Source: CAZUAQ01 sp964618455 (lineage in GTDB: Bacteria; Planctomycetota; Phycisphaerae; UBA1845; PWPN01). From it: 64,000 nt of DNA. The stretch is taken from the NCBI GenBank assembly GCA_964618455.1, contig CAZUAQ010000001.1, forward strand, positions 1-64,000, given 5' to 3'. Shown here piece after piece: positions 25,438 through 34,227 of this stretch. The notes below the pieces were generated by a model, which was not told where the DNA came from, did not search any database, and saw only the letters and a program-made list of their open reading frames with translations. The translations under genes and the position numbers were made by a program. Each line of letters starts with the position of its first letter. Position 1 is the first letter of the stretch.

Positions 25438-28250
25438 CGAGATCATGCCTGGAGAGTTCGCGACTGCGCTCATGCGCGACGCCCGTGCCGCGCCGCTTGC
25501 TTGCGATGGGTATCGCGATGCTGGGAGCTACCGTGCTTACAGCGTCACTTCGCGCCCAGCATGTCTGGCCGGAGGATACCCGGCGGGACGACCTCGCCTT
25601 CCGTGAAGCCGTTCGGACGTTCGGTCTGGGCGACTGGATGAAGGTGCACGATAACACCGTTCCGGCCTCCAGTGATATCGACCGGCGCATCCGTCAGCGC
25701 GACCGTTTGCTGCGCGAGGCCGAAGACGAATCACTGGGCATGTCCGAGCGGCGCGAGCGACTCTCCGAAGCCGCCGCCGTGATCGACGATCTGCTCGCGC
25801 AGCATCCCGCCCACGTCTCGCATCTCTCCTGGCGCATCCTTGCCGCCGAAGACCGCCTGCACCGCCTGGATTCCCGCGCGTTCCGGCGCGTGCTGCTCTA
25901 TGAAATGCCGCTGCCCGATCACGCCGATGTGGCCCGCTACAGTGGTGAAGCCGTGGAGCATCTTCACATCGCCCGACGCGAGATCACCCGCCGGTGGAAC
26001 GAGGTCGGTCGTCAGAGCGAAACCGATCTCGCCTGGCTGAAGGAAACGGGCGTCATTCGCGAACTCGAGCAGGCGGACCGCCGTACGCGCGAACTCAGCC
26101 TCTGGGCGCCCATTTATGCCGCACTGTCCACACGCAATGCAGGCGCGGATGAGCCGACTTCGACGCTGAAGAACAACCTCGATCAACTTGCCCCGACGCT
26201 CGAAACCACGAGCCCGCGGAGCGCGACAGGGGACAAGGCGCGGGACCTGCTCGCGGCGGCGTTGATGGCGCGGCTGCTGAACCAGCCCGCCGACGCCCTC
26301 CGCTACGCCCGCATGTTCATCGAAACCTACCGCGACCTCACCTCACCCGAGCAGAAGGCACGTTTGCGTTGGATGCTGCTTCCGGCGGCGCTGGAGCGCG
26401 TCCGCGCCGAGCGCGATCTCGGACGAATGACCGATGCGCTGAAGATGCTGACGGGTATGAAGAACTCCGCCGGCGACGCGCTGAGAAACGACGTCGAGAT
26501 GGCGTGGGCCCTGGCACTGCTCGAGCATCGCCTGCTGCTGGCGCCCGCGGAGGGCGTGGCGAATCCCGATCTGCTCTCCTCCTCTGCCGCTTTGGTTCCG
26601 CTGCGGGAAACGGCGATGCTCTCGATCAGGCATCTTGACCGCATGTACCACCTGTTCTCGGTCGCCCTGCACGACGCGCCGATCCCCGACGCACCCACGC
26701 CGTTCATCCGTCAACTTCTTGCCGGGGCGGCACAATCCCACTTCATCGCCCACAAGGACAAGCCCGACCCGGCCATCACCGCGCGCCTCGAAACCACCGT
26801 CGATCTGCTCGATCTCGGCGCCGGCGCCTCGATTCGACTCACGCTCGCACAACAGGCCGAGTGGCACTACCTTCGCGGCCGCGGGCTCTTCCTCCTGGAG
26901 CGGGAGGACGAAGCCGTCCGCGAGTTGGGACGCCTCGCCGAGGTCGCCCCGGACTACGAACGCACGCCGTTCGCCCTCGAACAGGCTGCCATCCTCGCCC
27001 ATCGCCGACTGACCGATGCAGAAGAGAAGGATCTCGATCTAGCCCGCCGCGAGTTCATCGAAGCGGGCCGGCGCCTGCGCGAACTCGCCAACCGGCGGGG
27101 CGATATCGAGGTGTCCGGCCGCATGCGCTTCCTGATGGCCTATGCCCTCGAACAGAGCGAACGTCTCGCGGAAGCCGCACGCCTCTACGAACAGATCGCC
27201 CCCGATGAGGATCAGGCACTCGTCGCTTCACAACGCCGCGTGGATTGCTGGATACGGCTGCTCGACATCACCCGCGCGAACAAGCCCGACGACGAGAACA
27301 CTCATCGGGAACTGGCCCGGCATGCCCTCGATGCCGCCAACGACGCCCACCGTCTCGCCGATGAACGCGACGAATCGCAGGGGGACGATCAGACTGAGCG
27401 ATGCGACCTCGCCCGCGCCACATTGCTCCGCGCGCACGTCGCGAACCTTCCGGAGATCGACCAGCCGAACGATGTACTGGCGGTCCTGGCGGATTTCGAT
27501 GCACGGTTTGCCGAATGCGGGGAAGCGCGCGCCGACGCCATGTCCGAGCGCGTGACCGCCTGGGTTGCGCTGAAACGGTGGGACGATGCGCGCCGGGCAC
27601 TGCTCGATCGTGCCGAACGCGGCGATCCCGAGGCCGGTCCGGCCATGGCCCACCTGCTCAACCGCATGCGTGATGCGATACGTGATGCCCTGGATCAAGC
27701 GGATCAGGATTTCGTGACCAGCACCTCCACCGAGGCCGCCGCGCTGGCCGACGATCTGCTCGCCTGGTCGGCTGATCATCCTGACGCGATGGAATCCGGC
27801 GACCTCCTGACCGTCAAAACCTGGCGGGCATGGGCGCTACTTCACAGTGGAGAGCCCGCATCAGCACTTGAAGCATTCGACAAGTGCGCCATTCCCGAAC
27901 GCGCCGAAGGCGAGCCGGTCTCCGCCACCGAGTTGGAAATCAAGTTGGGACGTGCCGAATGCCTCCTCGCCCTCGACAAACCTGACGATGCCCTTCAACG
28001 CTTCACGCCCGTCCTGGAGACTCTGCCGGTACAGAGCGACTACTGGTGGCGGGCGTATACCGGCTCCCTCGAAGCCCACCTGCGGGTCGGCAGCGATCCG
28101 CAGGGCATCGTCCAGTCCATCCGCCAGCAACGTCATCTCGCACCCGATCTCGGCGGATCACGCTGGAAACGCCGCCTGGAAGCGATCGAACAACGCGCCA
28201 AGACCTCCGCTCGCGCCGTCCATACGCCCTCGACCTCGACACCGGGCTGA
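25434..28250 (+). CDS. Large exported TPR-repeat protein of the ExbBD operon
   Basis: A 938-residue protein starting at ATG 25434, inside the ATGA overlap with exbD. Earlier in-frame codons lie in the exbD gene. A signal peptide is at residues 17-40 (RRLLAMGIAMLGATVLTAS). The rest is almost entirely alpha-helical with many TPR-like pairs: ALMARLLNQPADALRYARM, RLAEVAPDYERTPFALEQAA, YALEQSERLAEAARLYEQI and GRAECLLALDKPDDALQRF. It is the last gene of the operon. Periplasmic placement suggests a scaffold around the motor; no catalytic motif is visible. Confidence 0.72.
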   Translation: MTRSCLESSRLRSCATPVPRRLLAMGIAMLGATVLTASLRAQHVWPEDTRRDDLAFREAVRTFGLGDWMKVHDNTVPASSDIDRRIRQRDRLLREAEDESLGMSERRERLSEAAAVIDDLLAQHPAHVSHLSWRILAAEDRLHRLDSRAFRRVLLYEMPLPDHADVARYSGEAVEHLHIARREITRRWNEVGRQSETDLAWLKETGVIRELEQADRRTRELSLWAPIYAALSTRNAGADEPTSTLKNNLDQLAPTLETTSPRSATGDKARDLLAAALMARLLNQPADALRYARMFIETYRDLTSPEQKARLRWMLLPAALERVRAERDLGRMTDALKMLTGMKNSAGDALRNDVEMAWALALLEHRLLLAPAEGVANPDLLSSSAALVPLRETAMLSIRHLDRMYHLFSVALHDAPIPDAPTPFIRQLLAGAAQSHFIAHKDKPDPAITARLETTVDLLDLGAGASIRLTLAQQAEWHYLRGRGLFLLEREDEAVRELGRLAEVAPDYERTPFALEQAAILAHRRLTDAEEKDLDLARREFIEAGRRLRELANRRGDIEVSGRMRFLMAYALEQSERLAEAARLYEQIAPDEDQALVASQRRVDCWIRLLDITRANKPDDENTHRELARHALDAANDAHRLADERDESQGDDQTERCDLARATLLRAHVANLPEIDQPNDVLAVLADFDARFAECGEARADAMSERVTAWVALKRWDDARRALLDRAERGDPEAGPAMAHLLNRMRDAIRDALDQADQDFVTSTSTEAAALADDLLAWSADHPDAMESGDLLTVKTWRAWALLHSGEPASALEAFDKCAIPERAEGEPVSATELEIKLGRAECLLALDKPDDALQRFTPVLETLPVQSDYWWRAYTGSLEAHLRVGSDPQGIVQSIRQQRHLAPDLGGSRWKRRLEAIEQRAKTSARAVHTPSTSTPG

Positions 28251-28348
28251 ATCCGCGTTCTCCGGCGGTTATAATCAATTTAGAGTCGACGGATCATTTC
28301 AGACATCGTCATGCGAACGGGTGGAGTCTCGAGCGGAGGTGTACGCGC

Positions 28349-30763
28349 ATGTGGAGATCAAAAACAATCCTCGTGAAGAGCGCCATCGCTGCGATCGTCT
28401 CCGCCACCATGCTTCACGCCGGAGACATCAGCGGCCGGCGCGAGAACCTCTTCGGTACCGGCCAGCACGAGACCTTCATTTATCTTCAGGGTCTTGGCGC
28501 CAACAGCACATCCGCCCACGACATCGGATTCTCCTGGTTCGGGAATTACACCCTCAGCGGTCTGCCCGCCGGGCAGTACTACCTCGTCGGCGGCGAGACG
28601 ACCGCCTATCCGTACCTCATCCTGAACACGCCGATCACCGTGCCCGCCTCCGGCACGCTGAACCTCGATCTCGACGATCACATCACCATGGACAGCCAGG
28701 GCCTCGGCGATCTCGATTCCTGCCAGTGGGTCGCGCAGACCTTCGTAGCGACGGGGCGCGAACTGGCTCAGTTCGCGGTCATCTCACCGAGCGGCGGAAG
28801 TGTCGTCAATGCCACCATTCGCGAGGGCGGTCCCTTCGGTCCGCAGATCGGCCCGACCGAAACCATCACCAACGGCTCGCTCTTTCCTGCCTTGCCGCGC
28901 TTCGCCCCCGGCGAGGTCCCGCTCGTGCCCGGCCGGACTTACGCTCTTCGGCTCGACGGCATCCAGCCCTGGCGAATGGCGATCTCCTTCCGGCCGAATC
29001 CCTTTCCCAACGGCGAAGCCTGGATCGACGGCGAGCGTCTCCCTGAGACCGATCTGGCGGTCTCGATCCAGTGCCGCGATAACGGGTTCATCGACGGCTA
29101 CCGGGTGACCAACTGGTGGCGTCCCGATACGTTCAGCGAGTACGTGCAGACCTTCACCGCCGGGGGAACGGCCCTTCGCGTCGCGTCGATGATGGTGGCG
29201 GGGCCGGGCGGATCGCATCTCATGCGCGCCAGCGTCCACGAATGGAACGGCAACTATCCCTACGGCGCCCAGATCGGACCGACCAAGACCGCCGAGATGG
29301 GCGAAAACGTCTTCCACGCTTTCATCTGGGGACCGAACGAGGTGCCGCTGACACCGGGCACGCGCTACGCCGTCCGCTACGCACGCGTCGACGGTCAGCC
29401 GATCGCTATCTACGGTGATACGGATCGTGTCAGCGGCGAGCAGGCCTACTTTGACGGCGTGCCCGACGGCGGCATCGACATGGCGGGGCGACTGGTCTAC
29501 GAGGAGGAGGATCGCGGTGATATCGCAATCTCCAATCTTCAGTTCACGCCGATCTCCGCCACGCAGGTCCGCGCGACCTTCACCACGGATGTCCCCAGTC
29601 ATGCGACCGTCGTCTACCGCCAGGGCTCTCCCGTCTTCGATACGATCCAGCCCGCCGCCGACGTCGCATCCACGCAGCACGATATCGTCGTCGATCATCT
29701 GATAGCGGGGACCACCTATGCCATGCACGTGCTGGCCACTAACGCCGATCGCAATGTCACCGAGACGACGCCTGTCAACGTCACGCTTCCCGTGAGCACC
29801 GCCAATATCTCCGGCATCGCCGGCGGACAGCGCGGAGCCATCGCCGGCGCGGATATCACGCTTCTGGAACTGGGTGCGAGTACCACCACCGCCTCGGACG
29901 GCAGTTTCGCCTTCAACAACGTGCCCACCGGTAAGCACACGCTGCGCCTGCAGTCGGTCGCGCAGGAATCCGTCGAACAGGAGATCGAAGTGGCACCCGG
30001 CGGATCCACCGACCTCGGTGTCATCACGACGACGTACACGCCGGTGTACGAAATGTCGCAGTCCAATCCGCTCTCGGGCTGGACCACGTTCGGTTACTTT
30101 GATGGCCAGTTCGACACGGGTTCGTACGACGTCGATGCCCGCACCGGTAATCGATGGATCGGGTACGTCACGAACGGTGCGGACACGGTCAACGGCATTC
30201 ACGGCGGTGCGTATCGCACGGTCAATGTGGTGCCGGGCACGGTGTACCGCCTTGCCGGGTTCGCGCAAACTCGTGCCTTCGGTTCCAGCGACGATCCCAT
30301 CGACGGCGTGGCGGTGGCCAGGCTGGGCATCGACCTCACCGGCGGCACCGATCCCGACGCGCCGACCGTGCAATGGTCGCGCTACCGCTTCACCAGCAGT
30401 GAGTGGATGGAGCATGGGATCGACTTCACGAGTTCCGGCGCGCAGGTCACGATCTTCGCGCAACACAAGTGGGACTACTTCTACCCGTATCCCCCGTGGT
30501 TTATCGCCGCCTTCGACGACATCTGGCTGGGCGTCCCGGCCACGCCGATTCCCGACTTCGATAACGACGGCGATGTCGATCTCGACGACTACGGTCGGCT
30601 CCAGGCTTGCGTGGCTGGCGGGGGCGTCGAGGTCAGCGATCCGCAGTGCCGCCGGGCGCGGCTCGACGGGGACGAGGATGTCGATGCCGCCGACATTGGT
30701 CGGTTCATCGACTGCCTGTCCGGCGCCGATCTGCCGCTGGATCCAGATTGCTCGCCCAATTGA
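28349..30763 (+). CDS. Large secreted protein with DUF4082-like jelly rolls, carboxypeptidase-regulatory-like domain and dockerin-like tail
   Basis: An 804-residue exported protein. GGAGGT eight bases before ATG 28349 fixes the start and gives a signal peptide. Two related segments follow: about residues 115-230 (GPQIGPTETITNG then VPLVPGRTYALRLDG) and 250-380 (GAQIGPTKTAEM then VPLTPGTRYAVRYA). A fibronectin-like stretch is next, then a carboxypeptidase-regulatory-like domain (GADITLLELGASTTTASDGS) near residues 490-560. A carbohydrate-binding-like domain follows. The tail (about 735-804) has two calcium loops, DFDNDGDVDLDDYGRLQAC and DGDEDVDAADIGRFIDC, as in planctomycete dockerin-like modules. 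It probably sits in the matrix or cell surface. Confidence 0.8.
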   Translation: MWRSKTILVKSAIAAIVSATMLHAGDISGRRENLFGTGQHETFIYLQGLGANSTSAHDIGFSWFGNYTLSGLPAGQYYLVGGETTAYPYLILNTPITVPASGTLNLDLDDHITMDSQGLGDLDSCQWVAQTFVATGRELAQFAVISPSGGSVVNATIREGGPFGPQIGPTETITNGSLFPALPRFAPGEVPLVPGRTYALRLDGIQPWRMAISFRPNPFPNGEAWIDGERLPETDLAVSIQCRDNGFIDGYRVTNWWRPDTFSEYVQTFTAGGTALRVASMMVAGPGGSHLMRASVHEWNGNYPYGAQIGPTKTAEMGENVFHAFIWGPNEVPLTPGTRYAVRYARVDGQPIAIYGDTDRVSGEQAYFDGVPDGGIDMAGRLVYEEEDRGDIAISNLQFTPISATQVRATFTTDVPSHATVVYRQGSPVFDTIQPAADVASTQHDIVVDHLIAGTTYAMHVLATNADRNVTETTPVNVTLPVSTANISGIAGGQRGAIAGADITLLELGASTTTASDGSFAFNNVPTGKHTLRLQSVAQESVEQEIEVAPGGSTDLGVITTTYTPVYEMSQSNPLSGWTTFGYFDGQFDTGSYDVDARTGNRWIGYVTNGADTVNGIHGGAYRTVNVVPGTVYRLAGFAQTRAFGSSDDPIDGVAVARLGIDLTGGTDPDAPTVQWSRYRFTSSEWMEHGIDFTSSGAQVTIFAQHKWDYFYPYPPWFIAAFDDIWLGVPATPIPDFDNDGDVDLDDYGRLQACVAGGGVEVSDPQCRRARLDGDEDVDAADIGRFIDCLSGADLPLDPDCSPN

Positions 30764-30782
30764 ATACCATGACATGCGCTGG

Positions 30783-31337
30783 TCAAGGCGAAGCGGGAAC
30801 GGGGCCCGGCCGCGCGTGAAAACGCGGTTCGGCGTCGAGCGTTTTCCCCACGCGACGGAAATAGCTTCGCAACCCTTCTTCCAGCGTATCCGTAAGTCGC
30901 AACGTCAACCGGATCATTCGGCTTTGCATCGTGCCGCCCGTGACCCACGTTCGGTTGAACGCGTTGATCCGCGTGCCGCCCTCGACCTTCTCGAGCCAGA
31001 GTTCGATCTCCGCGGCCATGGCGATGCCACCGTCGCTGCAGTCCCGCTTGAGGTAGGCAGGCGGTCGTTCCCTGACCGTGTGGATCGTGATGACGCTCGT
31101 GCCGATGTCCTCCTGCCAGCTTGGGAGTTCCCCTTCGGCGGAAAACAACGTCACGTCCCGGGCCATCTCCGCCGAGACCGGATGCGCGGCGACATCCTGC
31201 AGCGCCTACCAGATGTCCTCCGGGGAACGCTTCATGAACAGTTCGATATGTGCCGTATGCGCTTCACGCGAGGAAAGTACGAAGGCGAGCACGCCCAGCA
31301 GAATGACAAGTCCACCGATCACGTAGAGCCAGACCAT
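30783..31337 (-). pseudogene. SRPBCC (polyketide-cyclase-like) membrane protein interrupted by an in-frame amber codon
   Basis: The frame from ATG 31337 reads a transmembrane helix (VWLYVIGGLVILLGVLAFVL) and the start of a SRPBCC domain (HIELFMKRSPEDIW). It then meets TAG at 31208-31206 and continues in the same frame as ALQDVAAHPVSAE to the end at 30783, a total of 185 codons. GGGAGGAG just before 31337 is a strong ribosome site. The TAG falls at the usual sPEeVW-x-AL position, consistent with one base change from CAG (Gln) or similar. The downstream part alone would lack the membrane anchor and first strand. It is third in the purA-uppS series. Confidence 0.75.
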
Positions 31338-31434
31338 GGCTCCTCCCATGGGATCACAATACGAAACGTGTGTTCAATCCGCATGATAGCCATTGAAGGA
31401 AGTGTATTCGAGCGAGAGATCCGTTCATGCGGGA

Positions 31435-32208
31435 TCATTCGCTCGGAAGGGAGACGTCGGACTTCACCGCTCCGTATCGGCGGTCCCGCGCGGCGAAGGT
31501 GCGGATGGCGTCGTTGAGATCCTCTTTGCGGAAGTCGGGCCACAGCGTGTCCACGACCACGATCTCCGAATAGCTGATCTGCCACAGAAGAAAGTTGCTG
31601 ATGCGCATCTCGCCTGCCGTGCGGATCAACAGGTCCGGGTCGGGCACGCCGGCAGTATCGAGGGATTCATCGATGTGGTGCATGTCGATCTCGTCCGGGT
31701 TCAATTCGCCGGACTGCACCTGCCTCGCCAGCCGCCGGACCGCGTCCACCATCTCCTGGCGCGCCCCGTAGTTGACCGCCAGGCAAAGCGTGAGCCCGTC
31801 GTTGTTCCGGGTCATCTCCTGAGTGATGTCGAATTCATTCAGCACTTTGTCGGGCAGCCGCTCGCGCCGACCGATCTGCACCAGCCGCACGCCGTTCTCC
31901 ATCATCTCCTCGCGCTCGCGGACCAGGTAATCCACGTACAGATCCATCAACGCGTCGACTTCCGGTTTCGGCCGTTTCCAGTTCTCCGTGCTGAAGCTGT
32001 AAAGCGTGAGCGCATCAAGCTTGAGGCGGGCGCAGTGCGTGGTGATCTCGTGGACGACCGTTGCCCCTTCGGCGTGACCGTGAATGCGCGGCATGTTTCG
32101 CAGGTTGGCCCAGCGCCCGTTGCCGTCCATGATGATGGCGATGTGGCGGGGGATCTGCTCGCGTTCCAGGCCGAGCTCGATCTTCGGATCCAGTGGCGGT
32201 TCTGACAT
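31435..32208 (-). CDS. uppS: Isoprenyl transferase (undecaprenyl diphosphate synthase)
   Basis: A 257-residue cis-prenyltransferase that makes undecaprenyl diphosphate, the carrier for cell-wall and glycan synthesis. Catalytic Asp is in IIMDGNGRWA near residue 28. Other family blocks are FSTENWKRP, NYGARQEMVDAVRRL and the C-terminal LLIRTAGEMRISNFLLWQ, where the Arg residues bind diphosphate. Its length is normal. It is 91 bases after purA on the same strand, an arrangement that suggests co-transcription. Confidence 0.95.
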   Translation of the reverse strand: MSEPPLDPKIELGLEREQIPRHIAIIMDGNGRWANLRNMPRIHGHAEGATVVHEITTHCARLKLDALTLYSFSTENWKRPKPEVDALMDLYVDYLVREREEMMENGVRLVQIGRRERLPDKVLNEFDITQEMTRNNDGLTLCLAVNYGARQEMVDAVRRLARQVQSGELNPDEIDMHHIDESLDTAGVPDPDLLIRTAGEMRISNFLLWQISYSEIVVVDTLWPDFRKEDLNDAIRTFAARDRRYGAVKSDVSLPSE

Positions 32209-32299
32209 GCCTGGCGGATTCTCCTTACCCCCGGGTCGTCATCCTTGAACGCGAATTTGTACTGCCTTCCCTGCCGGCGATATGACGACTCGATCCATG

Positions 32300-33607
32300 C
32301 TACGCCCGCAGGAGCGTCTGGGTTCGATCCGGGCCGACACTGACGATCGCCACCGGCACCCCCAGAAGAGCCTCCACGCGGTCCAGGTACGCACGGGCAT
32401 TGGCAGGCAGCTCATCGTATGCCCGAACTTCGCGAAGGTCTTCCGGCCAGCCGGGCAGGTACTCGATCTTCGGATGCGCCTGCTCCAGTCGGTTGCCGTC
32501 CGCCACAAAGCCCGGCAGGGGGCCGTCGTCGGTCTCGTAGCCCACGCAGATGCCCACCCGTTCCAGCGTGCTCAGCGTGTCGAGGTGCATGATCGCCACC
32601 TGCGTGATCCCGCTGACCATCACACTGTAGCGCCCCGCCACCGCATCGAACCATCCGCAGCGCCGCGGGCGTCCCGTGGTCGTGCCATACTCGTGCCCGC
32701 GATCGCGGATCAATTGCCCGATGTCGTCGTGAAGTTCGCTGGGGAAAGGCCCGGCGCCCACGCGCGTCGTATACGCTTTCGTTACGCCCAGGCATGTCTT
32801 GACCGTCCATGACGGAACGCCCGCGCCGCTTGGCACGCCGCTCGCGCTCGTCGTGCTGCTGGTGACGAACGGAAACGTCCCGTGGTCGATGTCCAGCAAG
32901 GTGCCGTTGGCGCCTTCGAACAACAGCCTCTTTCCGGACTGCGTCGCGTCAAAAAGATACTGTGTCGTATCGCAGATATTCGTTCTTACCCGATCGGCAT
33001 AACCGAGATACTCCTCGGCCAGCGCACCGGCGTCGATTCTCTCCTGATGGTCGTACATGGCGGCAAAGAGCCGGTTCTTGTGATCCACCACGCGCTGAAG
33101 CTTCTCACGGAATCCCTCCGGATCCAGCAGGTCCGCCACGCGCAGTGCCGTCGTTCGTGTCATCTTGTCCGCGTAGCACGGGCCGATGCCCCGCGCAGTC
33201 GTACCGATTTTCTTGTTCCCCAGCGCCGCCTCGCTCAACAGATCCTGCTGTTTGTGGTACGGCATGACCAGGTTGGTCCGATCTGAAATCTTCAGGTGAT
33301 CGCCCACATCCTTGCCGCGCTCGGCGAGCGAATCGATCTCTTCCAGCATCCGTGGCAGGTCCAGCGCGATCCCCGGACCGATCACCGCCGCCTTTCCCGG
33401 GCTCAGCACGCCTACCGGCAGGAGGTGCAGGGCGAACTTCTCACCGTCAATGATGACCGTGTGACCGGCGTTGCCTCCGCCGTTGTAGCGAACGACCACG
33501 TCGAACCGTTCCGTCAGCAGGTCGACGATCTTGCCCTTGCCTTCATCGCCCCAATGCATCCCGGTGACGCAGGTGTGGCCCAATGCTGAAAGATCCATCG
33601 GTGGCAT
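32300..33607 (-). CDS. purA: Adenylosuccinate synthetase
   Basis: A 435-residue GTP-dependent enzyme joining IMP and aspartate in AMP synthesis. The GTP/catalytic motif HWGDEGKGKIVD is near residue 17, with GNAGHTV holding the catalytic His. TARGIGPCYADK and TTTGRPRRCGWFD follow, as expected of PurA. The chosen start at 33607 precedes the conserved core by about 15 residues. A start three codons further in is possible, and the upstream extension of the frame to 33763 looks non-coding. The length matches the family. Confidence 0.95.
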   Translation of the reverse strand: MPPMDLSALGHTCVTGMHWGDEGKGKIVDLLTERFDVVVRYNGGGNAGHTVIIDGEKFALHLLPVGVLSPGKAAVIGPGIALDLPRMLEEIDSLAERGKDVGDHLKISDRTNLVMPYHKQQDLLSEAALGNKKIGTTARGIGPCYADKMTRTTALRVADLLDPEGFREKLQRVVDHKNRLFAAMYDHQERIDAGALAEEYLGYADRVRTNICDTTQYLFDATQSGKRLLFEGANGTLLDIDHGTFPFVTSSTTSASGVPSGAGVPSWTVKTCLGVTKAYTTRVGAGPFPSELHDDIGQLIRDRGHEYGTTTGRPRRCGWFDAVAGRYSVMVSGITQVAIMHLDTLSTLERVGICVGYETDDGPLPGFVADGNRLEQAHPKIEYLPGWPEDLREVRAYDELPANARAYLDRVEALLGVPVAIVSVGPDRTQTLLRA

Positions 33608-34227
33608 AGGTGTTCCGTGTTGCGGCGCGAGGCGGAGTGCGACCATTCCGCAACGGAGCCGGAATAGCGGTCTCCCGATCGCCCTCGGTAAGCGTGTTGC
33701 CGGATCCGACCCGATCGGTCGGAGACAGTCGAAGAAAATCAACAGTAGTCCTGCCCGCAGCACCCGTCAAGACAAGCGCTGCGATCCGTGCCCCTCACCG
33801 AATGAATCCGGCCACAAGGCACGCGAGGATCAGGCGAGAGTGCTGGCACACGCAAGGCATGCATCGCACGACGCCTGAGCTATCTCCATGAATGCATGGA
33901 ACTTGCCGCTGATGCGCTGTCACGGCCTCCGCGTGGTCGGGTTCCAGGCTCCCTGCGAAGCCCCATCGCGCATGCCTGCCGGCGCCATGCGCAAGATTTG
34001 CCGATTGTCCGAATCCTTGCGTTCCGTGCCGATGGAAAGGGGGAATGGGCTTCAGGAGGGCTTCCCTTCAGGTCGATAGATGTACGGTCGTGTTATCGGA
34101 CAGAAGCTCCATGGGAAAGCCGTTTTTTAGATCGAATCGCTCTCCGCAACAACCGATAAATGGACCGGTGATGAGCTGAAAACAGGGCTCACCCGGTGTA
34201 AGTCCGACCACGATGGGATGACGTCAC
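33608..34227. other. Divergent intergenic region of 620 bases, no gene seen
   Basis: This region separates purA from the divergent TolB-like gene. Short open frames exist (around 33888-34159) but lack ribosome sites and look non-coding. It contains the hairpin at 34164-34197 and an unassigned T-rich run near 34125. Promoters for both flanking genes should lie here. Confidence 0.5.
34164..34197 (+). other. Two-stem hairpin in the 5' leader of the TolB-like gene
   Basis: ACCGG (34164-34168) pairs with CCGGT (34193-34197) and TGAGC (34172-34176) with GCTCA (34187-34191), separated by an asymmetric internal loop (TGA opposite C). The loop is TGAAAACAGG. It ends 30 bases before the start at 34228. 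A leader-RNA regulatory element is possible, but no known riboswitch consensus was recognised. Confidence 0.35.

Noticed and set aside
21416..28250. ExbB/ExbD operon as a Zorya defence system
   Set aside because: Zorya needs ZorB with an OmpA-like domain and ZorC/ZorD or ZorE. Here are two short ExbD proteins, a VWA protein and TPR proteins, with no helicase or nuclease.
28784..30775. Long open frame antisense to the dockerin-tailed protein gene
   Set aside because: GC-rich coding DNA often leaves a long antisense frame open. It has no ribosome site and its translation is Arg/Gly-rich with no recognisable domain.
33888..34159. Small open frames in the purA/TolB-like gap
   Set aside because: They lack ribosome sites, overlap each other in two frames and show no protein-like pattern.
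34169..34183. TGATGAGCTGAAAAC resembling a hammerhead ribozyme core
   Set aside because: There is no room for stem II between the TGATGA and GAAA blocks, and no cleavage site pairing was found.
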